A stretch of 64,000 bases of DNA from Lactococcus lactis (GCF_029023865.1 NZ_CP118969.1:62001-126000), one strand, 5' to 3'; counted from the stretch's first letter, positions 32,465 through 42,200 are shown. A program made the numbers and translations. Notes: generated from the letters alone by a model not told the origin.

Positions 32465-32492
32465 AGTATAGCATAAATTTTCAGAAATGCAA
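32465..32492 (-). promoter_or_regulatory. rpmF-rpmG promoter
   Basis: Minus strand: TTGCAT (32492-32487), 16-base spacer, TATACT (32470-32465). Confidence 0.65.
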
Positions 32493-32629
32493 GTTTTGTA
32501 AAGTAAAATTACTTGACAAATTTTTGCAAACCTTTCTGTCAGTAAAATTTGAGTAAGCAAAAGTACTGACAAATATCTTTGACAACTAAAATGATAGGGC
32601 CTTTAGCGCAAATTTGATAAAATAGAAGT

Positions 32630-32767
32630 AACTTAACGGATAACTTAAAAATTTAAGCTCAGCTTCGAAAGAATCAAAGCGGCGTAAGGAGAAGACAATC
32701 AGGTCGTAAAAACTCCTCACAAAGCAGGGCAATGTTCTAGGACAATTAAATTTTTAAGGAGAAATGA
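32630..32767 (+). other. Long structured leader of the P-type ATPase gene
   Basis: About 135 bases between a TGATAAAAT-like -10 region and the AAGGAG site. They are less AT-rich than other leaders and have several short pairings (AAGGAG with CTCCTC; AAATTTAAG; AGGGCAATGTTCTAGGACA). A metal-responsive RNA element would make sense here, but I cannot assign a class and saw no clear terminator. Confidence 0.35.
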
Positions 32768-34549
32768 ATGAAGAACTGGAAAAAACTGATTCTTGTTTTT
32801 GTCATTGCAGGCGTGGCATTGATTGCTTACTTTGGCTTTAATCAGCCTTTTTTGGCACGCTTAATTGTTACAATTGCTGGGGGAGTCTTGGCTTTCTCAA
32901 TGCTGATTGAAATGATTAAAACTTTACGGTCGGGCTCTTATGGTGTTGACTTATTGGCCATCACGGCCATTATTGCTACTTTACTAGTGGGCGAATATTG
33001 GGCCTCTTTGATTATTATTCTCATGCTTGTTGGAGGTGAGAGTTTAGAAGACTATGCAAATGGTCGAGCTCACCGAGCTTTAGCTGCTTTATTAGATAAG
33101 TCGCCTGATATTGCTCATGTGCAAAAAGGAGATAAGGTGGTCGATTTACCGATAGACCATGTGGAAGTCGGCAGTCATTTATTGGTTAGACCGATGGAAA
33201 TTATTCCAATTGACGGGAAACTTATTTCTGAGGCAGTGGTACTTGATACAGCGTCATTGACGGGTGAAACCAAGCCGAATGAATTAGTAAAAGGTGATCC
33301 TGTTCTTTCGGGAGCTATCAATGGGAATTCTAGTATCCAGATTGAAACTACGGTGATAGCGGCAGAATCACAGTTTCAAAAGATTGTAGAACTGGTTAAA
33401 GAAACGGAGAAAACTCCAGCTCAGTTTGTACGTCTGGCTGATCGTTATGCTGTTCCTTTTACAATTATTGCCTATCTTATTGCAGCAGTTGCTTACTTTA
33501 TTTCTGGTGACCCAGTACGAATTGCGGAAGTCCTAGTGGTTGCAAGCCCTTGTCCATTGATTCTGGCAGCTCCTATCGCGTTTGTTTCGGGAATGAGTCG
33601 CTCTAGTCAAAATGGAGCTTTAATCAAAAATGGAACAGTCATCGAAAAATTAGCAAAGGCTCGGGAAATATTTTTAGATAAAACAGGTACAATTACTGAG
33701 GGGACAATTAAGGTTGACAGCCTAAAACCAATAGAAACGGTAGATGAAGTAGAACTTTTACAGTTGGTTTACACGGTTGAAAAATCAAGTGGTCATATTT
33801 TGGCAAAAGCTGTTGTTGAATATGCTGAAAATAAAAAGGTTCAACCATTAAAATTGACCTCTTTAACTGAGGTTGCTGGACTTGGTGTGATTGGAGAAAT
33901 CGAAGGTCAAGAAATTAAAATTGGGCGAAGTTCTTTTGCTTTTGCACCTGATAATCTCAACTATGAAACAGCATTTTATGTGAGTAAAGCAGGAAAATAT
34001 GTTGGGGGGGTCACATTCTCTGATACTTTAAGACCAGAAGCTAAAGAAACAATTGCTCAGATGAGAAAAATTGGTCTTGAAAAGATTACAATGTTGACGG
34101 GTGACAATCAACTTGTTGCTGATAAAATTGCGAGCACTGTTGGAATTGACAATGTTTATGCAGGTTTGATGCCAGATGAAAAATTAAAATTTATTAAAAA
34201 TGCGACGAATAGACCAGTAATTATGGTTGGAGATGGAGTTAATGATGCTCCAGCTCTAGCTACAGCAGATGTTGGAATTTCGATTGGTGTGGGCTCAGGT
34301 ACAGTTGCAAGTGAAGCGGCTGACATTGTTCTATTGCAAAATGACCTTAGGAAAGTGACGACATCTATTGAAATCAGTCGTGATACGTTAAAAATTGCTA
34401 AACAAGCGGTCATGATTGGGATTATCATTTGTATTATTTTGATGTTTATTGCAGCTCTGGGAGTGATTCCAGCTGTGATTGGAGCTTTGTTCCAAGAGAT
34501 CATTGATGTTGTTTCAATTCTCTATGCGCTTCGAGCTTTAAGAGGATAA
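32768..34549 (+). CDS. P1B-type heavy-metal-transporting ATPase
   Basis: A membrane pump of 593 residues. N-terminus without a metal-binding CXXC domain, then paired helices. Seen: actuator motif SLTGETKP (about residue 165), the metal-site helix ASPCPLILAAP (about residue 257; SPC type), phosphorylation motif FLDKTGTITEG (about residue 303), nucleotide-binding SSGHILAKAVVEYA, hinge VGDGVNDAPAL. The SPC motif points to divalent metals such as Zn, Cd or Co rather than Cu. Monocistronic, with a long leader. Confidence 0.9.
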   Translation: MKNWKKLILVFVIAGVALIAYFGFNQPFLARLIVTIAGGVLAFSMLIEMIKTLRSGSYGVDLLAITAIIATLLVGEYWASLIIILMLVGGESLEDYANGRAHRALAALLDKSPDIAHVQKGDKVVDLPIDHVEVGSHLLVRPMEIIPIDGKLISEAVVLDTASLTGETKPNELVKGDPVLSGAINGNSSIQIETTVIAAESQFQKIVELVKETEKTPAQFVRLADRYAVPFTIIAYLIAAVAYFISGDPVRIAEVLVVASPCPLILAAPIAFVSGMSRSSQNGALIKNGTVIEKLAKAREIFLDKTGTITEGTIKVDSLKPIETVDEVELLQLVYTVEKSSGHILAKAVVEYAENKKVQPLKLTSLTEVAGLGVIGEIEGQEIKIGRSSFAFAPDNLNYETAFYVSKAGKYVGGVTFSDTLRPEAKETIAQMRKIGLEKITMLTGDNQLVADKIASTVGIDNVYAGLMPDEKLKFIKNATNRPVIMVGDGVNDAPALATADVGISIGVGSGTVASEAADIVLLQNDLRKVTTSIEISRDTLKIAKQAVMIGIIICIILMFIAALGVIPAVIGALFQEIIDVVSILYALRALRG

Positions 34550-34555
34550 AGAAAA

Positions 34556-34604
34556 AATTTACTGACGGAATGCTTAAAAGTCCTCTGTCAGTAAATTTTT
34601 TTTA
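34556..34604. terminator. Bidirectional terminator from paired words
   Basis: AATTTACTGAC and GTCAGTAAATT face each other with a partly paired loop; T7 on the plus strand. Separates the ATPase gene from the convergent ParB-like gene. Confidence 0.8.
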
Positions 34605-35387
34605 TTTTTTTAGTAATTTTATTAGATGTTCCAGTTCATCAAGATTATCAAAGTGAATGGATAAATTCCCTTGATATTTTTTATTTGCTTGAATCTTAAC
34701 CCTATTTCCCAATTTTTTCATCAGTTCTTTTTCAGTTTCGTCAGTAAAAAGATTGATATTTAATTTACTGACAGATTTGTCAGTAACTTTTTCTTCACCA
34801 TAAATAATAGCTTCAAGTGCTCTGACATTGAGCTGCTCTTTAATTATTTTATCAACGAGCTCTAATTGCTTTTTAGGATTTTTTTCAGCTAAAAGTGTTC
34901 TAGCGTGAGCAGGTGAAATATCTCGATTTTCAACATGCTTCAAAATTGTGTCAGGCAAACCAAGTAAACGAATAAGATTAGAGACATAAGACCTTGATTT
35001 TCCAAGGGCCTTAGCGATTTGATCGTGGGTCATTCCCAATTTGTCAGCCAGTTGTGCCAAGCTTTTGGACTCTTCTAGTGGGTTGAGATTTTCTCTCTGC
35101 AAATTTTCTAAAATTGAGAGAGTCATCATTTCTTCATCAGAATAGCTTCTAATAATTGCTGGTATAGTTTCTAAACCAGCTAATTTTGAAGCTTGAAACC
35201 GACGTTCACCTGCTAAAAGCTCATAGCCAACAAGTTTTGATTTACGAACGATTATGGGTTGTAAAACGCCATTTTCTTGGATAGAATTAGCCAATTCTTT
35301 TAATTTATCCTCATCAAAAACAAGACGAGGCTGGTAAGGGTTTTTTACAATTGTTGACAACTTAAGTTGAGTGATTTGTTCTACCAT
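34602..35387 (-). CDS. ParB/Spo0J-family DNA-binding protein
   Basis: About 261 residues. Seen: NPYQPRLVFDEDKLKELANS, the CTPase/ParB motif GYELLAGERRFQASKLAGL (GERRxxA), ILENLQRENLNPLEE, a helix-turn-helix (HDQIAKALGKSRSYVSNLIR) and DISPAHARTLL. I prefer ATG 35387 (MVEQITQLKLS); a GTG 9 bases upstream is possible. No parA is adjacent and I saw no parS-like TGTTTCACGTGAAACA in the window. Role in chromosome segregation or nucleoid occlusion by family. Confidence 0.88.
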   Translation of the reverse strand: MVEQITQLKLSTIVKNPYQPRLVFDEDKLKELANSIQENGVLQPIIVRKSKLVGYELLAGERRFQASKLAGLETIPAIIRSYSDEEMMTLSILENLQRENLNPLEESKSLAQLADKLGMTHDQIAKALGKSRSYVSNLIRLLGLPDTILKHVENRDISPAHARTLLAEKNPKKQLELVDKIIKEQLNVRALEAIIYGEEKVTDKSVSKLNINLFTDETEKELMKKLGNRVKIQANKKYQGNLSIHFDNLDELEHLIKLLKK

Positions 35388-35441
35388 ATTTTTCACTTTC
35401 TGTCAGTAAATTTTATTGTGCTCTATTTACTGACAGATTTG

Positions 35442-36701
35442 TCAGCTCCTCTTTTTTTGTTCATCAATCCATTCTTTACGACTGTGGAGTGCTTTTTCAT
35501 ATCTTCCCATATCATCAGGACGGAAATAATCAGCATTTTTAATTTTATCAGGTAAGTACTGTTGGTTTACCCAGTGATTAGGAAAATTATGAGCATATTG
35601 GTATTCTACAGACCTTCCTAAATCTTTTGCCCCAGCGTAATGGCCATCCTGTAAGTGTGGTGGTACAGCAAGATTTCCATATTTTCCTAAATCAGCAATG
35701 GCTTCATCCATCGCTAAATAAGCCGCATTTGATTTAGGGGATAAAGCCAAGTCAATAATGATATTGGCAAGGGGAATCCGTGCCTCAGGAAAACCGAGTT
35801 TTTCGGCTGCTGATAATGCTGAAACCGTATGAAGTGCGGCATCAGGATTTGCTAAACCAATATCTTCATAAGCCATAACGGTTAAGCGCCGGGCTAGACT
35901 CTGCAAATCTCCGCCCTCAATTAAACGAGCCGCATAGTGTAAACTTGCGTTGACATCAGAACCACGAATTGACTTTTGTAAAGCAGAAAGCAAGTCATAA
36001 TGAGCATCGCCATCTTTATCAAAAGTTGCAGCTTTTCTTTGCAAAGAATTTTCCATATCATCTAAAGTGACATGATGTTCTTCTGAGGAAAGAACGGCTA
36101 ATTCTAAGGCATTAAAAGTAGAACGTAAATCCCCATTAGTCGAATGAATTAAAAAGTAAAGTGCATCATCGTCAATGGTCACATCAAAATCAAATCCACG
36201 TTCTTTATCTTGTAAACTTAGGTTTACAGCAAATTCTAAATCTTCTGGTTCTAAAGGTTTTAATTCAAAAATCTGTACGCGAGAACGAATCGCTGGAACA
36301 ACTGAAAAATAAGGGTTTTCGGTTGTTGCTCCAATTAAAATAATTTGTCCGTTTTCTAAAAGTGGTAAAAGAAAATCTTGTTTAGGTTTGTCTAGGCGAT
36401 GAATTTCATCAAGTAATAAAACAAGCTGACCAGAAAATTCGGCTTCTGAGGCAATTTCTTGAAGTCTTTTTTTAGTGTCTGTCGTTGCATTAAATGTCCG
36501 AAATGCGACATTCATTGTTCCAGCAATCGCTGAAGCAATTGAAGTTTTACCAATGCCAGGAGGTCCGTAGAGAATCATACTTGAAAGAAGTTGAGTTTCG
36601 ACCATTCGGCGAATGATTTTTCCTTTACCAACTAAATGTTTTTGTCCAACAATTTCATCAATATTTCTTGGTCTCATTCGTCTTGCAAGATTTTGTGCCA
36701 T
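35442..36701 (-). CDS. rarA: Replication-associated recombination protein A
   Basis: An AAA+ ATPase that acts at stalled replication forks. Start at ATG 36701 (MAQNLARRMRPRNIDEIVGQ) behind GGAG; the ATG 12 bases upstream overlaps that site. 419 residues. Seen: YGPPGIGKTSIA (Walker A), LLLDEIHRLDK (Walker B), GATTENPYFSVVPAIRSR (sensor 1 and arginine finger), and the MgsA-type C-terminus YAGAKDLGRSVEYQYAHNFP. Confidence 0.93.
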   Translation of the reverse strand: MAQNLARRMRPRNIDEIVGQKHLVGKGKIIRRMVETQLLSSMILYGPPGIGKTSIASAIAGTMNVAFRTFNATTDTKKRLQEIASEAEFSGQLVLLLDEIHRLDKPKQDFLLPLLENGQIILIGATTENPYFSVVPAIRSRVQIFELKPLEPEDLEFAVNLSLQDKERGFDFDVTIDDDALYFLIHSTNGDLRSTFNALELAVLSSEEHHVTLDDMENSLQRKAATFDKDGDAHYDLLSALQKSIRGSDVNASLHYAARLIEGGDLQSLARRLTVMAYEDIGLANPDAALHTVSALSAAEKLGFPEARIPLANIIIDLALSPKSNAAYLAMDEAIADLGKYGNLAVPPHLQDGHYAGAKDLGRSVEYQYAHNFPNHWVNQQYLPDKIKNADYFRPDDMGRYEKALHSRKEWIDEQKKRS

Positions 36702-36744
36702 ATTATTCTCCAATCCATAGGTTTACAACAAATGTAAATCTGGT

Positions 36745-37233
36745 TTACATAAGGCTTTTGTCTAGATAGAAGGCGAGAATGCAATCATCAATATATTCAC
36801 CATCAATGAAAAATTCTTTTTTCAAACGTCCTTCTTCAACAAAGCCTAATTTATTATAAAGTTTCAAGGCTGCTGGATTTGAACCCATCACTTGAATTGT
36901 AATTTTTTTGAATCCTTCTTTTTTTGCAAAATCAATAAAGAAGTTTATTAGTGTAGTAGCTACGCCCTTACCTCTGGCTTCTTGTGCTGTCATAATGCCA
37001 AAGGTGACAGTATGTCTTCCAAATTCAGATTTGTGGCGGGGGCCGTAATCAAGTATTCCAAGAATTTCATCATTTTCTACTGCCAGAAAATAAGTGGTTC
37101 CAGTCATAATTTTACCGATAATTTTTTCTGCTGAGGAATCCATGACATGTGGAGTTGAAGCTAAGGTCCAATTTTCATTCTCCAATTGAGCAACTTTGAC
37201 AAAGTCACGTGGTTCTATTTTTCTAATTTCCAT
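36745..37233 (-). CDS. GNAT-family N-acetyltransferase
   Basis: 162 residues from ATG 37233 (MEIRKIEPRDF) behind GGAG. Seen: FGIMTAQEARGKGVATTLIN (acetyl-CoA pyrophosphate loop, R/Q-x-x-G-x-G/A), VMGSNPAALKLYNKLGFVEE (motif B), EGRLKKEFFIDGEYIDDCIL. Of the RimJ/RimL-like group; the acceptor is unknown. Close upstream of rarA, likely co-transcribed. Confidence 0.85.
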   Translation of the reverse strand: MEIRKIEPRDFVKVAQLENENWTLASTPHVMDSSAEKIIGKIMTGTTYFLAVENDEILGILDYGPRHKSEFGRHTVTFGIMTAQEARGKGVATTLINFFIDFAKKEGFKKITIQVMGSNPAALKLYNKLGFVEEGRLKKEFFIDGEYIDDCILAFYLDKSLM

Positions 37234-37385
37234 TAAATCTTTCTCCAAATTCTAAAAAAATATCTATTTATACATTCTAAACGTAAAAAAAGCTATTAAA
37301 TGAGCTGATTTATTAAGTCTTGCGACTTTTCTAGAGCAAATTTTTGTTATAATTATTTTAACATAATATAAAGAGGGTGTGAACA

Positions 37386-37853
37386 ATGGCTAAATTTGGA
37401 TTTTTAGATGTTTTGGAAGAAGTTTTAGAAAAAGGATTTACTTATGATTTTGAAATGAATTGGGATAAGCGTAATTTTGCGGTAGAAGTCAGCTTTTTAC
37501 TAGAGGCAGAAAATAGTTCTGGAGCGCTTTTGACTGATGCAGAAGGAGTAGAATCAGCAGAAAATATCGTCTATGAGGATGCAGTTTTATTTTATAATCC
37601 AGCTAAATCACGTTTTGATGAAAATGATTATTTGGCAACAATTCCTTATGGTGAAAAAGGCTTATCTCGTGAATTTTTGGCTTATTTTGCTCAATTTTTA
37701 CAAGAAAGTGCCGATCAAGGCTTGGATGATTTAATGGACTTTCTAGCTGATGAAGCTGCCGAAGAATTTTCAGTCAATTGGGATAAAGAAGCTTTTGAAA
37801 ATGGCATTGCTGATTTATCTGAAACAGAATTTTATAAGTATCCAAGATATTAA
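37386..37853 (+). CDS. DUF3013-family protein
   Basis: 155 residues, acidic, with repeated aromatic-Trp-Asp segments (NWDKRNFAVEVSFLLE and NWDKEAFENGIADL). I recognise it as the streptococcal DUF3013 family of unknown function. Start behind AGAGGG. 29 bases before an ABC-F gene, likely one transcript. Confidence 0.78.
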   Translation: MAKFGFLDVLEEVLEKGFTYDFEMNWDKRNFAVEVSFLLEAENSSGALLTDAEGVESAENIVYEDAVLFYNPAKSRFDENDYLATIPYGEKGLSREFLAYFAQFLQESADQGLDDLMDFLADEAAEEFSVNWDKEAFENGIADLSETEFYKYPRY

Positions 37854-37882
37854 GAAATTTAGAAAGATTTAAGAAATAAAAA

Positions 37883-39436
37883 ATGAGTATTTTAAATGTA
37901 AAAAATCTATCCCACGGTTTTGGTGACCGCGCAATTTTTGAAGATGTAAGTTTCCGTTTGCTAAAAGGCGAGCACATCGGATTTGTTGGGGCAAATGGTG
38001 AGGGTAAATCAACTTTCATGAATATTATCACAGGAACTCTGGTTCCTGATGAGGGAAAAGTAATCTGGTCGAAAAAACACCGGGTTGGCTATATGGATCA
38101 ACACGCTGTGCTTGGAAAAGGTAAAACGACACGTGAAGCATTGGCTGAGGCTTTTCAATATCTTTTTGATATAGAAGCGCAAATCAATGATACTTACATG
38201 AAAATGGCAGAAATGTCAGAAGATGAGATGAATGCTGCGCTTGAGAATGTAGGAGAACTTCAAGAAGAATTGGATAATAGTGACTTTTATCTCATTGATG
38301 CCAAAGTTGAAGAAACAGCACGAGGTCTTGGTTTAACTCCTCTTTTGGATAAAGATGTAGCCGAGCTTTCTGGAGGGCAAAGAACAAAAATTTTACTTGG
38401 TAAACTTTTGCTTGAAAAACCAGATATCTTGCTTTTGGATGAACCAACAAACTATTTGGATGAAGAACATATTTTATGGTTGAAAAATTACCTTAAAAAC
38501 TATGAAAATGCATTTATTTTGATTTCGCATGATGTGCCCTTTATGGATGAAGTGGTCAATATCATTTATCATGTGCATGGTCTAGGGATTACCCGCTATT
38601 CAATGGGGTATGCGGAATTTGAACGTGTCTTTGAAGAGAAAAAGGCACAGCTTGAATCTTTGCATAATGCGCAGGTCGCTGAGCAAGCTAAACTTAAAGA
38701 TTTCATTGCCCGTAAAAAAGCGAATGTGGCAACGTCTGGGCAAGCAAAAGCGCGTGAGAAAAAATTGGCGAAAATGGAAATTGTTGAGACTATTTCTGAA
38801 AAGCCAAAACCTCATTTTGATTTTAAATTTAGTCGAAAACCAAGTCGTCTCGTTTTTGAGGCAAAAGATTTAGTTATTGGTTACAATGAACCTTTGTCGT
38901 CAGAAATTAATTTAAAAGTAGAATCTGGACAAAAAATTGCCTTTATTGGTTCCAATGGGATTGGGAAATCGACTTTGCTCAAGAGTTTAATGGGCTTGAT
39001 TCCAAGTCTTGATGGGGAAGTTGAAAAAGGAAATTTCCAAGATATTGCTTACTATGAGCAAGAAATCAAAAATCCTTCGCAAAAAACGGTACTTGATGAA
39101 TTATGGGATGAGTATCCAAGTTGGAATCAAGCAGAACTCCGCGGGGCACTTGCTCGGGTGGGCTTGACGGCCAAACAAATTGAATCACGTGTTTATGTTC
39201 TTTCAGGTGGAGAACAAGCAAAATTACGTTTTGCTAAACTAATGAATACCGAATCAAATATTCTCATCTTGGATGAACCAACCAATCATTTGGACGTGGA
39301 CGCTAAAGAAGAACTCAAGCGTGCACTTATTGAATATCCGGGAACTGTTTTGATGGTTTCACATGAACCAGAATTTTATGAAGGTCTAGTTTCTGATGTC
39401 ATTAACTGTGAAGAATGGACAACTCGTATTTTGTAA
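37883..39436 (+). CDS. ABC-F family ATPase
   Basis: 517 residues, two ATPase halves, no membrane domain. Seen: GFVGANGEGKSTFMNII (Walker A 1), LSGGQRTKILLGKLL, ILLLDEPTNYLDEEH; a basic linker (QAKAREKKLAKM); GSNGIGKSTLLKSLMG (Walker A 2), LSGGEQAKLRFAKLM, ILILDEPTNHLDV. Both halves look catalytically complete, unlike the YbiT-like protein at 8.8 kb. Probably a ribosome-associated factor; an antibiotic-resistance role cannot be read from sequence. Confidence 0.9.
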   Translation: MSILNVKNLSHGFGDRAIFEDVSFRLLKGEHIGFVGANGEGKSTFMNIITGTLVPDEGKVIWSKKHRVGYMDQHAVLGKGKTTREALAEAFQYLFDIEAQINDTYMKMAEMSEDEMNAALENVGELQEELDNSDFYLIDAKVEETARGLGLTPLLDKDVAELSGGQRTKILLGKLLLEKPDILLLDEPTNYLDEEHILWLKNYLKNYENAFILISHDVPFMDEVVNIIYHVHGLGITRYSMGYAEFERVFEEKKAQLESLHNAQVAEQAKLKDFIARKKANVATSGQAKAREKKLAKMEIVETISEKPKPHFDFKFSRKPSRLVFEAKDLVIGYNEPLSSEINLKVESGQKIAFIGSNGIGKSTLLKSLMGLIPSLDGEVEKGNFQDIAYYEQEIKNPSQKTVLDELWDEYPSWNQAELRGALARVGLTAKQIESRVYVLSGGEQAKLRFAKLMNTESNILILDEPTNHLDVDAKEELKRALIEYPGTVLMVSHEPEFYEGLVSDVINCEEWTTRIL

Positions 39437-39566
39437 TTACTGATTAATTCTTATGCTAGTTCATCTCTAATTTTTCTTAAAAATTGGTAGTTGAACTGCA
39501 GTTATACTAGCTTGCACAAACACAAGAAATGGTTTGCATGAAAAATTAAACAGTATTAGGAGAAAA

Positions 39567-39851
39567 ATGACTCAGAAACTTCATCCTTGGGAAAATCCCG
39601 AACAAGATTATGCACGAACTTTGGCAAAACGCCGCTCAGAGCGGCGTTATCGGAGCTTACAGTTAGTAAAGACGCTTAAAATTTTACTGACAGAATTTAA
39701 AAAGTACGATGTGAATAATTTTAACTCAGAGATATTGAGTTGGATTGATTTGCTTGAAGATGCTGTTGAATATGTTGATGATGAAGATTTTAAGTCAGCA
39801 AAAAAATTTGTTTCGCGAATGCAAAGAGAACTAAAAAAACTTGAAAAGTAA
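39567..39851 (+). CDS. Unknown 94-residue charged protein
   Basis: Starts at ATG 39567 behind AGGAG (MTQKLHPWENPEQDYARTLA). Basic then acidic helices (KRRSERRYRSLQLVKTLK; DLLEDAVEYVDDEDFKSAK). No family recognised. Ends just before the next gene with one copy of the 11-base word inside (39683-39693). Confidence 0.6.
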   Translation: MTQKLHPWENPEQDYARTLAKRRSERRYRSLQLVKTLKILLTEFKKYDVNNFNSEILSWIDLLEDAVEYVDDEDFKSAKKFVSRMQRELKKLEK

Positions 39852-39888
39852 ATTTTTTACTGACAGGAAAGAAAACTTTAAGGGCACT

Positions 39889-40323
39889 ATGAAAAGTTAT
39901 AGTTTTCAAGCTGAACTGGAAATTATCGGTATCAATCCCTTTGTGGCTGTACCGCCAGATATTTTGCAGAAAATATTTCAGGATTCAGGACGAGAAAAAT
40001 CGCCAATTCCTATTTGTGGTCAGATTAATGAAAAAACTTATCAGCAAAATCTAATGTTTTTCAAAGGGGATTGGCGCTTATATGTCAATACGACGATGCT
40101 GAAAAATTCGCCTAAAAGAATTGGGGAAATCTTTGATTTTACAATTTCCTATGATTCAGAGCCACGAATTGTCAAGCAACCACAAGTTTTAAGTGAAGCA
40201 TTAGCTAAAAATCTGGAAGCAAAAAAAGTATTTGACCAATTAATCCCCTCTAAACAAGTTGAAATTAATCGTTATATTGCAAGGTTGAAAACAGAAGAAG
40301 CTATCGAGCGAAATGTTAGGTGA
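39889..40323 (+). CDS. DUF1905/YdeI-like protein
   Basis: 144 residues from ATG 39889 (MKSYSFQAELEIIGINPFVA); an upstream in-frame ATG (39841) overlaps the previous gene and lacks a ribosome binding site. Seen: the DUF1905-type N-terminal barrel (GDWRLYVNTTMLKNSPKRIG, EIFDFTISYDSEPR) and the YdeI/OmdA-type C-terminus (KQVEINRYIARLKTEEAIER). Function unknown. Confidence 0.7.
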   Translation: MKSYSFQAELEIIGINPFVAVPPDILQKIFQDSGREKSPIPICGQINEKTYQQNLMFFKGDWRLYVNTTMLKNSPKRIGEIFDFTISYDSEPRIVKQPQVLSEALAKNLEAKKVFDQLIPSKQVEINRYIARLKTEEAIERNVR

Positions 40324-40394
40324 GCGATTGGTTTCTTACTGGGAAAGAACTCTTTTGTAGGCCGAGATAAACCATAGAAAGAAAGATGAAATAA

Positions 40395-41348
40395 ATGAAT
40401 AATTGGAATTCAATCACAATAAAAATCAGCCGGGAAGCCGAAGAGGCCATTTCAGCTTTGCTGATAGAGGCGGGGTCAGCCGGCGTTGAAATTAATGACA
40501 GTGCTGATTATCTTAATCACGAAGACCAATTTGGCGAAGTTCTTCCTGAAATTGAACAATCTGATTTTGTTGAAATTACTGCTTATTATCCAGAAAACAG
40601 GCCAATTGTGGAACTCAAAGCCGAAATTGAACATAAAATCGCAAATTTGAGTGATTATTTTTCACTGACAGGTCTGTCAGTAACAACGAATAACCTGTCA
40701 GAAACAAATTGGGCAGAAGCTTGGAAAAAGTATTTTGAACCAGCACGAATTACGCATGATTTAACCATTGTGCCGAGTTGGACAGAGGATTACGTGGCGA
40801 CAGGCTCTGAAAAATTGATTCGACTTGACCCTGGTATGGCTTTTGGGACTGGAACACATCCAACGACCAAAATGTCACTCTATGCCTTAGAACAAGTTCT
40901 TCGTGGTGGAGAAACGTTACTTGACGTTGGAACAGGTTCGGGCGTGCTGTCAGTTGCAGCTTCATATCTTGGCGCATCAGAAATATTTGCTTATGATATT
41001 GATGAAGTGGCTGTGCGCGTGGCTTTAGAAAATATTGAACTCAATCCTGGTCATGAAAAAATTCATGTTTCAGCAAACAATCTGCTTGAAGGAATTGACA
41101 AAAAAGCGGATGTCATTGTGGCTAATATTTTGGCTGATATCCTTGTTTTAATGACAGAAGACGCATTCCGCTTGGTCAAAGAAGAAGGCTATCTCATTAT
41201 GTCAGGAATTATTGCTGACAAAGCGGACATGGTCATTGCATCAGCAGAAAAAGCTGGATTTTTCCTTGAAACACGAATGATTCAAGGCGAATGGAACTGC
41301 CTGATTTTCAAGAAAACAGAAAATCGTGAAGGCGTCATTGGTGGATAA
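40395..41348 (+). CDS. prmA: Ribosomal protein L11 methyltransferase
   Basis: 317 residues. Methylates L11 on lysines and the N-terminus. Seen: N-terminal substrate-binding domain ([20 protein letters not shown]), [34 protein letters not shown], then the SAM site [20 protein letters not shown] and [11 protein letters not shown]. Contains several copies of the CTGTCAG word near 40668-40700. Confidence 0.95.
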   Translation: MNNWNSITIKISREAEEAISALLIEAGSAGVEINDSADYLNHEDQFGEVLPEIEQSDFVEITAYYPENRPIVELKAEIEHKIANLSDYFSLTGLSVTTNNLSETNWAEAWKKYFEPARITHDLTIVPSWTEDYVATGSEKLIRLDPGMAFGTGTHPTTKMSLYALEQVLRGGETLLDVGTGSGVLSVAASYLGASEIFAYDIDEVAVRVALENIELNPGHEKIHVSANNLLEGIDKKADVIVANILADILVLMTEDAFRLVKEEGYLIMSGIIADKADMVIASAEKAGFFLETRMIQGEWNCLIFKKTENREGVIGG

Positions 41349-41447
41349 AAGGCTTAAATAAAGTCGTTTATCTTTCAATCAATGGAGAAGCACAATAAAG
41401 AAAAGATTAGATTCAAAACTTTATTCTAAGAAATGATTGGAAAAAAT

Positions 41448-42200
41448 ATGGCCAACCAATATTTTGTATTTAAAAAATTACCGGAACTGGGCGAAGAATT
41501 TATCATTGAAAATCAAGCAGCAGCTCATCATATTTTCACTGTGATGCGGGCTAAAAGTGGTGACCAAATCCGTCTTGTTTTTACTGATGGTGAAATTGGG
41601 CTGTCAGAAGTCATTTCGCCAAGTGACCAATCAGTGAAGCTGATAAAATTACTGACAGAGTCCTCAGAATTGCCTGTTCAAATTACAGTAGCTGTAGGAT
41701 TTCCTAAAGGGGATAAGCTCGATTTTATTGTTGAAAAATCAACAGAATTAGGAGCTACAGCCATTTGGTCAGCACCTTTTAAAGCTTCTGTCAGTAAATG
41801 GGAAAAGAAAAAACTGACAAAAAAACAAGAAAAATTGGAAAAAGTTGCTCTAGGAGCAGCCGAACAATCACGCAGACAAATGATTCCAGAACTTCAACTT
41901 TTTGAGCAATTTACTGATTTACTTGATAAGTTTACTGATTTTGACCAAGTTCTTATCGCTTATGAAGAATCAGCAAAAATGGGTGAGAAAACAATGTTCA
42001 AACAAGCACTGACAGAAATGTCACTCAACCAAAAAGTACTTATCATTTTTGGACCAGAAGGCGGAATTAGTCCAGACGAAATCACAAAATTTACTGATTT
42101 AGGTGCAAAAATGATTGGCTTAGGGCCGCGAATTTTAAGAGCAGAAACGGCTCCATTATATGCCCTCTCAAGTATTTCAGCTTATTTTGAATTATTATAA
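41448..42200 (+). CDS. rsmE: 16S rRNA m3U1498 methyltransferase
   Basis: SPOUT-class methyltransferase, about 250 residues from ATG 41448 (MANQYFVFKKLPELGEEFII); an ATG 15 bases upstream is an alternative. Seen: HHIFTVMRAKSGDQIRLVF (PUA-like RNA-binding part), FPKGDKLDFIVEKSTELGA, AEQSRRQMIPEL, and the knot motif IFGPEGGISPDEI with LGPRILRAETAPLYALS. Directly after prmA, as in many Firmicutes. Confidence 0.95.
   Translation: MANQYFVFKKLPELGEEFIIENQAAAHHIFTVMRAKSGDQIRLVFTDGEIGLSEVISPSDQSVKLIKLLTESSELPVQITVAVGFPKGDKLDFIVEKSTELGATAIWSAPFKASVSKWEKKKLTKKQEKLEKVALGAAEQSRRQMIPELQLFEQFTDLLDKFTDFDQVLIAYEESAKMGEKTMFKQALTEMSLNQKVLIIFGPEGGISPDEITKFTDLGAKMIGLGPRILRAETAPLYALSSISAYFELL

Noticed and set aside
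34602-35387. parS centromere sites near the ParB-like gene
   Set aside because: No TGTTTCACGTGAAACA-like sequence was found by eye in the window; TGTTTCAC at 21.7 kb lacks the second half.
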